Shown: positions 19,327 to 32,400 of the stretch, piece by piece
Layout: each line of letters begins with the position of its first letter
How positions within the stretch are numbered: the stretch's first letter is position 1
Origin: Hydrangea macrophylla
Lineage: Eukaryota; Streptophyta; Magnoliopsida; Cornales; Hydrangeaceae
DNA length: 64,000 nt
Assembly: GCA_033977485.1 (NCBI GenBank)
Contig: CM066991.1
Coordinates: 132,141,999 to 132,205,998, forward strand
Reading direction: 5' to 3'
The notes under the pieces: generated by a model
What the model was told of the DNA's origin: nothing
What the model saw: only the letters and a program-made list of their open reading frames with translations
Database searches by the model: none
Made by a program: the position numbers and the translations under genes

Positions 19327-20740
19327 TTACTTTGAGTTGGAGGCAAGGCTGGGATTACTGCACCATGACTGCTGCGAATTGGAGGTCGGGTCGGGGCTGC
19401 CGGACCCAGACCACTGTGAACTGGAGGTCGGGTCGGGGCTGTCGGGCTCTGACCGCACTTGGACATTGAAGGAACTGCCAGAACCACTGAGTTTCTTTAC
19501 ATTATTCTTCTCGGGATGATCCCGCTTCCGCTTACTTCTTGTAGACTCGTTGCTTTCTTGCCCAGGGTCTTTGGTCTTTAGAAATTCTTCAGTGTCAATG
19601 TATTTTCCAATCCTCTTTACGGGTTCAACAAAGGGTGCCGGTCGGTTTCTGTGAAACGACACGACACACTTGGTGTGTTGAACTCTCGAACAGAAGGTTG
19701 TAATGGCGACTGTCTTGTTCAGGTTGTGAACTTGAAGCTTCTGCTGCTTGAACCAATCGGTGTAATCATTCAACGAGTCTCCCCTCCACTGTCTGACAGT
19801 GAGTAGCAGGGTGTCAGGTTGCGGCCGGTCAAGCATGCCTATGAACTGGCTAATGAATTGTTTGCTGAGCTCCTTGAAGTCTTTGACCGATCGGGGTTTC
19901 GGAGATTAAAATCATTGAGCGGTCGGGTCTTCCAAAGTGCTGGGAAAGGCCAAGCAATATAGTTCGTCGGCGATGGTGGCCAGGGCCATCTCAGCCTTAT
20001 AGGGCTGGACGTAGTTGACCGGGCTTCCCGAGCCATTATAAGAATCTGGATGAGGTTGTTTAAATTTGCGTGGGAGGGAAAACCTCGCGATTTCGTTGGA
20101 GAACAACGATTCTATCTTGATATTGATATGAGTAACATCCTGGCCCAAGTTTTTGGCCATGCCATCGATCTGCTTCTCCAAATTCTTGATACGAGCCACC
20201 ATACCTTCCCGACCGGTATCCGGGACGCAGATCGGGTTAGTGAAAGAGGCTTCATTCTCATGGCGGTGTGCTGTCCCCTAGAATCGGGCTCGGCTATGAT
20301 TATGGTTGATCATGTGCCTGAGATCACCTCGGCTCTTGACCGAGTAGCTCTGGACCAATTTCCGGGTCATACGCTCCTACCTCTTCTCTCAGGCATCACG
20401 TTTGTCATTGATGTTTCTGGCGTCCTCAACGTGGGACGGGTTGACTCGGGCACGTTATCTGGTTAAGATTGGTTCCCAATCGTACGCAATGTTCCCGGCC
20501 TGTTCCCCGGCCACTGGAGGATTGCTTTATTGGGCTAGCAGGGCTTCGATTTGCTGTTGGGTTTGACGCTAGACCTTCAAGAGCTGTGCGAGGAACACGG
20601 TGATCTGCTCTGGTGTCAGGACCGTTGCAGCAGGCATTGGGGCAGGGGGAACCTCCCGATCAGACTGCTGCGCAGCCTTTTTACGCTTCTTTAGAGGCAC
20701 GACAATCAGTTAAGTGATTTGCTTCTGGAAAACTGTCGTT
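19327..20740 (-). pseudogene. Broken gag of element A
   Basis: Three minus-strand blocks (19327-19836, 19839-20036, 19912-20202) in different frames align with Gag of element C. MLDRPQPDTLLLTV matches MLDRSQPDTQLLTV, and SFHRNRPAPFVE and KYIDTEEFL match SFHRDRPTTLVE and KHIDTEEFL. A frameshift separates the blocks near 19840-19910, and the N-terminal part (20203-20740) has stops. Sequence after the SKRKRDHPEK region does not continue into a zinc knuckle or pol; instead a 43-bp unit (ggaggtcgggtcggggctg) is tandemly repeated at about 19378-19461. The element cannot make its own Pol. Confidence 0.85.
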
Positions 20741-20757
20741 TTCCTCAAACGGCGCCA
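20741..20757 (-). promoter_or_regulatory. Primer-binding site of element A
   Basis: Minus strand TGGCGCCGTTTGAGGAA, three bases from the 5' LTR. TGGCGCCGT is complementary to the 3' end of plant tRNA-Asp (ending ACGGCGCCA); the match weakens after that. Confidence 0.75.
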
Positions 20758-20760
20758 AGC

Positions 20761-23700
20761 TGATGATGTAATTTTTTGGGCAAGATAAATTAAAGCAGAT
20801 CAAGAGAGAGAAGTAGTAGGGGAGATAATGTGAGAACGGGTTTGTATGTGGTTCGGTCCTATTAATGAAGGAACATATGTCCACTTGTGTGTCTGAGCAC
20901 GTTCACTATACTGTAAAAAAGCCGAGGACCTTTGATGAACCAATATCAGTTTAGAGCTACTTGTCATACCCCCAACCTGCCTCGGGCGATTTGGGACACG
21001 TGTAACAAGCCCACAAGGCAAAACACCCTTAATTCACTAAGAAAAACATGGATTAGACATCATTAAACAGCTCTGTTGACACAAAATAGCTCCAAGGGCA
21101 AAATGGTCATTAATAAAGTATAACAAATTTTTATACCAAAAGATAGGTCTTTGAGTCCCGGTTACAACGCAAAAAATGGCGCGCGAATACGAATTTTCTA
21201 GAGAGAATTATGCTTGTTTCCGTAAAAACCGTTGGGCTGAACCCAGACAGACTAGCGGATCGATCCGCCCCAATCTGGATCGATCCTGTTTTTGCAGATT
21301 TTTATTTTCTGCAGCTCCAGATGCCCCGGATCGATCCGCATCAGACCCGGATCGATCCGGATTCTCCAGATTGGTTTTTCTGCTGCTAAGAACATCAGAT
21401 TCAATTGAACACTTCCAAGTTCTACAATTTGTTCCAAACAGCATAAAACCTTTTGAGAACACTTCCCAAACACCCATAAACATATCCACAACTTATGTAA
21501 GTCTTTCCAAACCATTCAAAATATCATCCATGTATAATCAAATGAGAAACTAACCATAGAAACCTCAAACTTACAAAACTAGTAAGGAAAGTGAAATGTT
21601 CTTGTCAAAGTAAGCTCAAAACCTTAAGTAAATTCCATGGAACTTATAGAAACCATCTTTAAACATGAAACCAAGTTCTTTCAACATCCAAACATGTACA
21701 TGATCTCACTTGAAAGTTGTTTTAACACTCAAATTTATTAACCCTTTCACTTGAACATCAACTTGCATCTCATTACACCTAACACATACATGATCATTTA
21801 ACATAAGGAAACAATATAGGTTTTACAATCAAAGCTACTAGTTCCTTCCCAATATACACAACTTGCAACTTGCAAGTATCACCCATGGTTTGGAGCATAA
21901 ACAACTAACAATACCCAACTTAGCATATCACAAGTCTCCCATCAACCATACTTGACATATTACAAGGACTCTAGAACACAATGTTTTATACATTGACAAT
22001 GGAGATACATGTTAAACATAAGTAGCTAGACATATGAACATATTCACAAGGACACAACTCCCACACCCAACCCGTCGTGCTGATCATATCCTCTTCTTGT
22101 CTCGTTTGGTACTTGCGATGGTTATTTAATAACCACAACAGAAATATATTTTCGTTTAAGCTTTCGTTTAGTGAGAGAACTAATCATGCTATTGGAATGC
22201 AAGGTATGTAAATGCAACAATCATTATAAACGATAACAAATTGATATCTAGAAAGTCAAGTCATTCCAGCCACCACCCCCGGGTCCTTCTCACCCCGGAT
22301 CTTTCTCACTTTTGGTGCATATAGCGCAACACACACTCTCTTGTGACCCCGAAGGCGTCACCGATAATTCATTGTGGTCGTCACCACATTATACTCATTG
22401 AGGAATTCCTATCCCTTACATATGGGACCTATAAAATGGTGACCACTACTTAACTTCCCTTTGATCCACATAGGCATTTAAACAACTTAACATATAAGCA
22501 TAACAAATTCACATAATTGACATGCTTTACCCAAATTCATCAAAATACATATACATAAGTAAGAATTTAGCAACTACTAGCAACAATTACCACATGAACA
22601 TAACTTAACATCCAATTTTGGGACTAGAACACTCACCTCTTGGATTTATACGCAATTAAGCTCCTAAAATCCCGATAAGCTAGAACCAAACCCAATTCTT
22701 GTTCTAGAGTAATCCTACATAAGTTTGGTACAACAAACATCGTCTATCAAGAATGGTTGCCTGAAAAACGTTGCCAAAAATGAAAACAAATTACCTGCAT
22801 GTGATCATCTTACCTTCATGAGTCCAAAAATGGTCTCGGATCGTAAATCCAGCGTCGGACGGCGAGGCAATGGCAAGAAAACCGCGTCGAGGAATCCGTC
22901 GCCGACTTGGAGCTCTCGTTCTCTCTATTTTCTATGAATTCCAGCTGTGAATTGTGAGAGTGCAACACATATGCTATACATGCATGTGTGTTGACACCTC
23001 TTACCCATATTCCCATTTACACACCCCAATCTTTCTTAAGCTTTATTATAAAACTCTCATGTTAATTACATTAACTACCCACATTTTCTAAATTGATTTA
23101 ATCTAAGTCCCGCGTGGGTCCCAAACGTGGTCCCACATAAATTATGAGGTTGCTATTAAACCTACCAATTATCAATTGTATTCAAATACGCCCTCTCACG
23201 AGTACCAAAACTGGTCCCCTTACCAATCATAAGACATAATAATATCTTTATGCATTAAAACAAATATGCATATCAACATATAATAATATCAAAATGTAAA
23301 TTATCCTAATTAGACCCTCATTGGGCCCCATGTTTATACTAGTTCAGCCTTTCACAGAACTTTCATCTGTGTCTGCATTTGAACACATTTTCACATGTGG
23401 GTTCATAACCCCATCTTAAATCATCTTGTGCAATTATCTTTAATTCATACATTAATACCAAATTAATCATCTTTTCCAGGTAAGGGTGTTACACTACCAG
23501 AGGTCGCCCGTGCACGATTATGATTGCTATAGGGATGTGCTATGCAGACTAAAAGTCGATCCCTTTCTATGGGGATGAATGATCTCGTTAATAGATACAA
23601 AAGACCTACTCGTACAAGGAAATTAGACAGATTAGGTAATACAATCTGATTTAGGATTGATGGGTATTAATCATGGGGGTTTCCTAATTGGATTAGGAAA

Positions 23701-23882
23701 TAATTTGCACTTTTCATTAGTCTTCTAACTTGTATAGGAAGCTGTCTTCTGGATCACGTCCTGGGGCTGAGCCATGATATCTCCGTGACGGGCCAGACCA
23801 GTGTTACTATCCCAGCTTGCTTGGTCGGGCCTCGGGTCGCCAGGTCTACCGCTCGGTCATAGAGTCAATTTTGGGTGTATCA
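20761..23882 (-). repeat. 5' LTR of element A, interrupted by a solo LTR
   Basis: 20761-20961 and 23499-23882 together give about 585 bp homologous to 294-880. They are separated by a 2,532-bp insertion and its duplicated target. Confidence 0.85.
20962..23493. mobile_element. Solo LTR (TGTCATACCC...GGTGTTACA), 2.5 kb
   Basis: The inserted block starts TGTCATACCC and ends GGTGTTACA. It is flanked by ctact (20957-20961) and ctacc (23494-23498), and the uninterrupted sister LTR of element A reads ctacc at this point. No internal coding region remains, so this is best read as a solo LTR left by recombination. The ends resemble those of some plant chromoviruses such as Tekay/Del, but I cannot confirm the family. 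It contains four copies of the palindrome GGATCGATCC (21255-21360) and a short TG/CA-rich interior without genes. Confidence 0.75.
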
Positions 23883-23887
23883 GCTAT

Positions 23888-24176
23888 GCTTTCGGAATTG
23901 TTTTTCTAAAAGTATTTCCCAACACATGTGGCATTGGGTATAGTTGATTTTGATTGGTTGATGTTGAAGTGATCCTATCATTAATGATGATGAGCCCACT
24001 ACAACACGTGTTTATAAATGCTTTTTAGAAGAAAATTTTTTTTGAAAAACATAACATTACTCATTTTTATATTGAACATTTCTTGACCGTAGAGAAAGTA
24101 TAACTTTTGTTCTTATAATTCCATGACCATGGGTGAGCTACATAATCCTATGATCCAGTGGGCGAACAAAGCTGAG
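23888..24176. other. Intergenic DNA
   Basis: Ordinary AT-rich sequence between element A and the next element; nothing recognisable. Confidence 0.5.
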
Positions 24177-24184
24177 GTTGATAT

Positions 24185-24797
24185 TAGGCCTGTCAATGGA
24201 TTGTATCTTGGTCCGGATCTGATCCAGATCTAGCACTTTTTTTTATGGATCTGAGATTTTTTTAGATCCATATCCAGATCCATTTAGAATGTTAGGCTGA
24301 CAGATCGGATATGATTTTGTGGTATCCGATCCGCCTAAGATCCGGAATCAAATAAGAATAAACTATGCACAAATAATTTACATATAGTACACTAGATGAG
24401 ATTACTTTTTTTTTTTTTAGGGTAAGATAAGATTATTATTACATATAAAATTGAACAATGTATATAGTATACACTAGATTATACATATTTACTTTCAGTG
24501 ATATATTATTTTGATTCAAAGATAGATTTTTTCTACATAATTAAGTGTATTGGTGGGTTAAACGTTGATTGATTTTTGTGTATGTATAGAGAAAATAATA
24601 AAAACAATAGTTTCTATGGTAATACTAGAATACATATAAGCAACCAAGTTACCGTTTTAAATTCGACAACCGGATCCGAATATCTAGATCCGATCAAATC
24701 TGGATATTGATTAAATAAGACAGATCCGACGGATAAATGGACCAGATATGAATCTGATTTGTGTGAATTCGGTCCAGATCCGACCCGTTAAGGCCTA
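24185..24797. mobile_element. Non-autonomous hAT-like element
   Basis: 613 bp with imperfect inverted ends (TAGGCCTGTCAATGGATTG... and ...GACCCGTTAAGGCCTA) flanked by an exact 8-bp direct repeat gttgatat (24177-24184 and 24798-24805). An 8-bp duplication with AGGCCT-type ends fits the hAT superfamily. The inside is rich in 'ggatccgat/agatccg' motifs and has no transposase. Confidence 0.75.
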
Positions 24798-24805
24798 GTT
24801 GATAT

Positions 24806-26343
24806 ATTAGATTTTGTGAATATGTCTGTAATTTTAATAGCGACTGTAATAATAGTATTTTGCAAATATTTATTCATTGAAAAGCTGATTATACACGATG
24901 GTTAGGCAATTACTTTATTTATTTTTATTATTGAAAAGTACTATTTTATAATCACGAAAAAAATGCTAAAGAAAGTAGTAATTTATAAGCATATTTTATT
25001 GTTTTTTTAGACGTTAGATAGATAATTGTAACTTGTAAGTCGTTCATGTCCATGACATGACTTTTAAGATTAAATTTGTTTTCAATATGATTAAATTTTA
25101 TGTAGAAAATTAGTGGAAAATTCTTTAAAGTGATTCTTGAGAGTTTTTGGTTTAAAAGGTTTCTTAATTTGTTAAAAAGTTCCTCTAGTTGAAACTTATA
25201 TTTGGTAAATATCCCTAGACTAATTTTTTTATTTTTATTTTTCTCTAAGATCTGGGTCTGCCTCCACTACGATTGATCTGTCGCCACCACCACAGAGCCA
25301 CCGCCCTCTACCACCACCATCACGATCGCGAGCCATCGCCAATCACCACCACTATCCCCAGCTGCCACACCACTACCGCAATTGTTGCAGCCACCACATC
25401 CAGCCATCTCCGACGAGCTCGAACCAGATCCAACCATCTCCACATTAGTTGCAGATTTTACAAATATTAAGTGAAATTTCACTTGTTATAGGAAAAGTTA
25501 TGTAAAATTTCACTTATTTTTTCTATAGTAAGTGAAATTTCACTTGTTTTTTAAGTTGCCTCATCCTTCGCGGCTGTCTGCGTTTAGAGTAATTGTGGTT
25601 AGAGTTAGATGAAGAAAATGAGAGTATTTTAATCTAGAAGATGCCTTATCCTTAATGATAGATTTAAATTATCTTTAATATTAAAAAAAATATTATACAT
25701 TAGTCATTTACACTAACTATCCCTTAAAAATAATATATTTTATTTTAGGGACCTTATTATGTACTAGTATTTTGGATGTGCTTTAATCATTTAAGTACAT
25801 ATATTAGGGATTTATTGATTATTCATCTCTTATTTTATAGTTTTTTTTTTTTTTACCTCTTGGGAGTAGCTCAAGTATTATTTTTCCTTTTACGATTTCA
25901 CCTAAAATTTATTATATAGCATATATAAAGTCTCAATAATTCTAATTATAAAAAAAAAAATTGATTTGGTCCTTTTGCTTACCCAATGGCCATACATACT
26001 TGACCTCAATCATATTCTCTCTCCTGAAGATAGAAAGTAGAGAGAGAAGAGAGTTGCGCTGGCCAGCCACCAACCAAACTTGCAAATTTCCTCTCACCAC
26101 TCCGCCAAGCCAAGCCAACACAACACGCCTGCGTAGGGATCGCCTGTTCTGTTCATCCTCTCTTCGAACACCAATATCAACAATTTGGTTCAGTGTCTGC
26201 TGAACAATCTCAAAATTTCATTTTCACCCTTTTAGATCCTATCATTTTGATGTGTTGTACACCCACAACCATAATTAGCTCCAGTTGTTATCAATTCGAG
26301 CCCTAAATTTTCGGTTTTTGGATTTGAACTGAGACCACAGTTA
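24806..26343. other. Upstream region and 5'UTR of EXO84B
   Basis: AT-rich DNA with a CCA/CAC-rich low-complexity patch (25260-25440). It has two perfect 16-bp palindromes AAGTGAAATTTCACTT (about 25469-25484 and 25530-25545). From about 26030 the sequence becomes GA/CT-rich and gene-like (agagagagaagag, then C-rich), probably the transcribed leader. I see no convincing TATA box. Confidence 0.5.
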
Positions 26344-26524
26344 ATGGCTTCTGCGAAGTCGTCTCGGTCAAGGTCACTGGCAGGTACGCCAGCGAAGGGC
26401 AACGCCAAGGACACCGGCACGAAGCTCGAGGAAAATCTCAACGTCTTCAGGTCCGATAATTTCGACGCCGATGGTTTTGTACAGTCCAAGTGTCACTCAT
26501 TGAACGAAAAGGTTTGAATAAATA

Positions 26525-26557
<33 letters not shown>

Positions 26558-29400
26558 ATCTAGTGTTGAAATTTTTAATTCAACCCTTAGATATCTTTAT
26601 CTTTACTTCGTAAATCCAAAAGTGCAATTATGGTTAATTATTGAAATTGGGTGTAAACCATTTTCATTTAATGTTGCGGCTCGACTCAATCAGCTAAGCC
26701 TTGCCCCCATTAATGTTGGGTTGGCTACATAATCTTGCTAAGGACGCATCAGGGATCAACCCTTAGGCCATATCTCTCTGCCTTGGACTTGTTAGAAATG
26801 TTCAATTGGAGATTCCATGCTGCATGCTTTTTGCTAATGATGTTATTTTAATTGACGAAAGTAAGAGAGGATTAGATGTTAAATTTGAAGTTTGGCAAGA
26901 AACTTTAGAGTCAAAAGGGTTTAGGATAAGTAGGTGGCCAAAAACAAAATATAATGGAGTGCAACTTTAGTAAATTGAAGTGGTAAAGATTGGTGGACAA
27001 GAGATACTAAAAAGTAATAACTCCTTTTATTTTGGTTCAATTATACACAAGGACGCTGAGATTGTAGGTGATGTAGTTCATAAAATTAGAGCAGGATGGT
27101 CGAGTGGAAGAGTGCTTCTGGCATATTGTGCGATCGTCGTATACCACTACAACTACAAAGAGAATTCTATAGGCCAGCTTTCAGGCCAGCTGTGCTTCAT
27201 GGGACCGAGTGTACGTCAACTTAAAAACAATATGTTGGTAGAATGTGTGTAGCTGAAATGCATAGATTTAGATGCGTGGTAAAACAAGAAAGGATATAGT
27301 AAAATTAGCATTAATATTTGCAGATAAAATACGAGAAAACCGACTAAAACAGTTTGGACATGTACAAAGAAGACCAATAATTGTACCAATAACGCGTGGG
27401 TTGAATGAGGCAATGGTTACTAACTGAGTGGAATGAAGAAGGATATTTGTATCCGACCCAAATAATTTGGGACAAAGGCTTGTTGAGTTTAGTTTATTCT
27501 GGTGATTGTAATCTAGAAAAAAATTATAGATAAGACCTAAGTGCTAACAATTCGTTTATTTTCCTCCATCATTTCCTTTTATGAATCCCTTTCTTTCTAG
27601 CTCTGACAAGTAACTGTAGAAGAAGAATGGAAAAAATGACATCTGATCTGGCATTTTCCAAATATAAAATTTTAAACCAGGGATGCTACAAAGTCCGATT
27701 AAACTAGCTATGGAAGTGTGGTACTTGAGTAGGTAATCCCTATGAAGCATGACAAAATATGCCAGCGCATAATTTTTTTAAAAAGTACAAAGATACATCG
27801 ACAGAGGTACCTATTGTTTACCAATAGGAATAACTATGACATAACAACAATTATTGTCTTTGACAACTTGGACATAAACCTACCTTTTCTTTCCATGGTA
27901 AAAAAGTAATGCCAAATCTTCCAATTTATTGGTCGCATGGTTGCAAGTGTTTGGGAAGTCTTGGAAGCATGCCCAAAAATAAGAATTTTATCTCTGAATT
28001 ATGGACAGCTAAGAAGTGTCGTAACTGTCTGTTCTTGAGTCGCCCTATTCCATTTGAATTTTTATTCTTCATTTTTCATTTTTTTCTTCTAGGAAAAAGA
28101 AAAAGAAATCACATACAATGTTGATCTACTTAAAGAAACATGTGATTAGTTGATTATTGTGGGTTTTATACCAGGGATCAGCACTAAACTCCTGTGTTTT
28201 CTCATCTTATGGATGAACGAGCTAGTTATATTGAAGATGAGGTCTTGTGTGCACGCTATTTGGTGCCGATATTGTTCCTAGTTGGTGAAACTAAAGGAGT
28301 AAATGTTAAATTGGAATTTCAGAGAGAAGCTTTACAGTCAAGAGGGTTTAAGGTAAGTAGACAAGACAAATATATGGAAAGTAATTTTAGAAAGACCAGT
28401 AATATAAATGGGGTGTAATAAAGACTGACGATCATAAGATACCAAAAAACAATTATTTTAACTATGTTCGATTGTCTATAAAGACAACAAGATTGGTGAT
28501 AATGTGTCCATAGAAATGTAATAGGGCTAGTCAATGGAGGAATGCTTCTAGATATAGTATGATTGCCATATACCACTCAAATTGAAAAGCATTATGTAAG
28601 GCAGTTGTTAGACCATGCTTTATGAGCAGAATGTTTGGCCAGTTAGCAAAAAAGTATGAGAACTCATGGCTTTGCTTGCTAACCCATCCAAACTCTTTTT
28701 GGCCTTCCTCATTTCCCTTTGGAGCCTTTGATTTGGATCAGCTAACTGTAAAACATGCTTGAACCATAAACTCATATCTTCATTACGTGGTTTAATGAAT
28801 TTATAAATATGTTATCGTGCTTTTCTCAGGAGATACATGTACAATAGACAAGAGCTTAAAGCATTAAAAATTATTAGTAATCCAAAGATTCATGATATCA
28901 TTACATTTTACAGGTTTTTTAAATTCATAACGCCCTCCAGATACACACACACGCAATGGAAAATAGAGTAAATATGACGAAAAACCTTGTTAAGTGTAAT
29001 AATGGATGAATGATTACTAACCTCGTAAAGTGGTTTCTTTTTTAATAATCTGCAGTCAATTTTCTACTGTTTCATCAATCCTCTTACACCATTTATCAGG
29101 ACGCAGAAATTCATTTGATTCATTACCATTAGGACCTTTGGTTTAATGGATATCTATTTCATTTCACAGGAAATCAGGCAATTATGCTCGTATCTTCTGG
29201 ATTTGAAGAGAGCTTCTGCTGAGGAAATGCGTAGAAGTGTCTATGCCAACTATGCAGCCTTCATACGGTGAGTCGTCATGCATGTACAATCTAAAAGTCA
29301 GTATATATGCCATATACTAAGCAATAAGCATCTGTGTTTTGGGCTGTTTCATAGTGGTAAAATAGCCTTACATCTGTGTTTGATTTATTTGATTAACATT

Positions 29401-29455
<55 letters not shown>

Positions 29456-32400
29456 AGGCATAACAACCACATATACAGAACACAGTGTTTTGGATTAAGT
29501 ATTCCTTCCATTTCTACACTAAGCATAAAGGCAATCAGTGTGTGTATACATAGGTAAAATAGGTTTTTAAGCACTTCGAAGTTAGAATAAAGAGGATTGT
29601 TATGCTATAGCTTTTAGTGGATAAGATTATGTGATCTATATCATTTAGTGACTTGTAAATGGCTAGTGTCATTATTTCTTGAGCATTTATTTATGTTGAT
29701 TAGATCATTGTTCATGGCAGTCCTTGGTTTGATTTTTCACCAATTCGTAGCATGAGCAGCATCTTTTTTTTTTTTTTTTTTTTTTTTTTCCGGTTAGGAA
29801 CTTATAAATATATTTGAGGTGCAATTTCGTGTTCATGATTGTTTCACAACTTGGTGGTTGTTCCGTTCTGGAAGTGGGAGCTGATGCATCTTGGTGCTGT
29901 GTGTGTATAACTAATTAACTATGGATGAATCATTTATTTGAAGTAAGTTCTTGTTTACTGAACTTGACCGAGCCAAGCCACAGCTATGACATGAGTCACG
30001 TGATCGGTCAAATTTATAAAAGCTTGTCTTCACAATATTGGTTACCTATATTCTCTCTCTGTTAGGTAATGATGAACATTAACTAGCTCCTATTATCGGC
30101 GTTACTTATGGCCTTTCATCTGCATTCTATTCCAAATCTGTATCTGGATTGTTTCTTTCAAGGGATTATATCAGTCTTTCTTATAGTTGTGATTGCTTGC
30201 ATTTGTAATGTGTCCAACATTCAAATGATATTTTTCTTCTTTTTTTTTTTAAATTCACAGCACGTCAAAAGAGATTTCAGATTTAGAGGGGGAGCTTTTG
30301 TCGATGAGAAACCTTCTATCTACTCAGGCAACTATGATTCATGGTTTAGCCGAGGGAGTTCACATTGATTCATTATCCACTACTGTCACCAATGATTCTA
30401 CTGCCAATGGCTTGTCAAACCATGAAGATGGAGAACTCTCAGACTTCGAGAAACAGTTAGTAGAGTTGCCCGATCTCCTAGACGTTTTGTTAGCTGAGAG
30501 GAGAGTAGATGAAGCTTTGGCAATGCTTGATGAAGCAGAACGGATAGTTTCTGAAGCAAAAAGCAAGAATACATTGGGTTCAAATGTGCTTACGTCACTT
30601 CAGACTGCTATAACCGAAAGAAGGCAAAAACTAGCCGATCAGCTTGCTGAAGCAGCTTGCCAACCTTCTACACGCGGTGCTGAGCTTCGTGCTGCCATTT
30701 CAGCTCTTAAAAAACTTGGAGACGGCCCTCGTGCTCATACTTTGCTGCTCAATGCACACTATCAGAGGTATATATTTAACATGCAAAACCTCCGTCCATC
30801 AAGCACGTCATACGGAGGAGCATATACGGCTGCTCTTGCTCAGCTAGTGTTTTCTGCCATTGCTCAAGCCTCCAGTGATTCATTGTCCATCTTTGGGAAG
30901 GAGCGATCTTATATGTCTGAGCTTGTGGTATGGGCTACAAAGCAAACTGAGGCTTTTGCACTTCTTGTTAAAAGACACGCATTATCTTCATCTGCAGCTG
31001 CTGGAGGCTTAAGGGCAGCTGCTGAATGTGTTCAAATAGCTCTGGGTCATTGCTCGTTGCTGGAAGCTCGTGGATTGGCGCTTTGTCCTGTGTTACTGAA
31101 ACTTTTTAGACCCAGTGTTGAACAAGCGTTAGATGCTAATTTGAAGCGAATTGAAGAGAGTACTGCTGCTCTAGCGGCAGCTGATGATTGGGATCTTACA
31201 TATCCTCCAACTATTACACGTCAATCTGGCAGGCCTTCAAGTACATCTCACGGTACCACGGCTGCGTATCACCATAAGCTTTCAAGCAGTGCTCATCGGT
31301 TTAATGTGATGGTCCAGGTTAGTAACTTAGTTCCTTCCTGTGTTCTAACCCCATTGAGATATAAGAAATACCCCCTCCAACCCCCACCCACACCCCAATC
31401 CTCTTTCCATGCAGAAATACGCAATTAAAACACATATCAAGCACCAATGACATTTTTGACTCATCAGTTACTGTATCTGCTATGTTGCTGATGGGCATAT
31501 GGATTTGTTTGATTCTTTGAGTAGAGCATGTGATCTTATTTATTTTTATTTTTTATTTTATTTTCTGAAGGACATCTGAATTTTTGATCTCATCAGTTAC
31601 TTGGTGTGCGGTTCCCCAAATTCGCCAAGGATCTTTTGATTTGTTTGTTTTTTGAGGTCAAATTTGGAATTTATTGGTGGTTCTTTCTCTTGTCCTGCGT
31701 TTAGTTGAAAGTGGTTTGTAACTTTGTATAAATTTATAATCAGCCAGTATTCCTGCTGCAGTGCTGTGTCTTGTTGTCTTTAAGTCTTCTGTTTAGTTGA
31801 TGTTGTCTACTTTTGGTTGTTATTATGGTAATCCTATATATTTGAGTATCTCGAGTATGTGAGGTTTGGTAATTGAATTACTAAATCTGCTTAGATGGAT
31901 TTTTTTAATAAATATCGGCGGTCGTCTCCTCTGACTCATATTGCTGCTTTTTTGCAATTGGTCTTACAGGATTTCTTTGAGGACGTGGGACCCCTCCTTA
32001 GCATGCAGTTGGGAGGAAAAACATTGGAAGGTCTATTCCAGGTATTCAATTCGTATGTGAACATGCTTATAAAAGCATTACCGGGTACAACGGAAGAAGA
32101 CGCAAATGACGAAAGTTCTGGAAATAAAATTGTTCGAATGGCTGAGACTGAATCCCAACAAATTGCATTACTTGCTAATGCATCCTTATTAGCAGACGAA
32201 CTCCTACCACGTGCATCCGTCAAGCTTTCCCCTCTGAATCAGGCTAATCACAAAGATGATCTTCGTAGAAGACCCACAGATAGGCAAAACCGTAATCCCG
32301 AACAGAGAGAATGGAAGAGGCGTCTCGGCAACTCTGTTGACAGATTAAAAGATAATTTTTGTCGACAACATGCTTTGGATCTTATTTTTACCGAGGATGG

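Larger units (their letters stand above)
294..23882 (-). mobile_element. Element A: old, gag-only gypsy-type LTR element carrying nested insertions
   Basis: Two related LTRs (294-880 and 20761-23882, the second interrupted) start TGATGATG and end TATCA on the + strand. The primer-binding site lies left of the right LTR and the polypurine tract right of the left LTR, so the element runs on the minus strand. Candidate target duplications are gcttt (289-293) and gctat (23883-23887), with one mismatch. Without the two insertions the element is about 3.5 kb. Its interior keeps a broken gag and 3'UTR-like sequence but no protease, reverse transcriptase or integrase. The LTRs differ at many sites, so the insertion is old. 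Gag and LTR resemble element C (48578-61459). Confidence 0.85.
26512..29169 (+). other. EXO84B intron 1
   Basis: 2.66 kb. It begins near a run of 31 C (26527-26557), contains SINE/LINE-tail motifs (ggttggctacataatc at about 26711; ttgggacaaaggcttgttg at about 27468) and two diverged LINE reverse-transcriptase relics (26815-27500 and 28195-28660). No hidden coding exon was seen. Confidence 0.8.

Noticed and set aside
25267..25482. Gly/Ser-rich small frame upstream of EXO84B
   Set aside because: A CCA/CAC-rich low-complexity patch read on the other strand; no conserved features.
26980..27252. 90-codon frame in EXO84B intron 1 as a separate gene
   Set aside because: It is part of a broken LINE reverse transcriptase, with frameshifts on both sides.
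29368..29574. Small frame with RERERE repeat (also 62133-62441)
   Set aside because: Produced by CT/GA microsatellites; no other coding signal.
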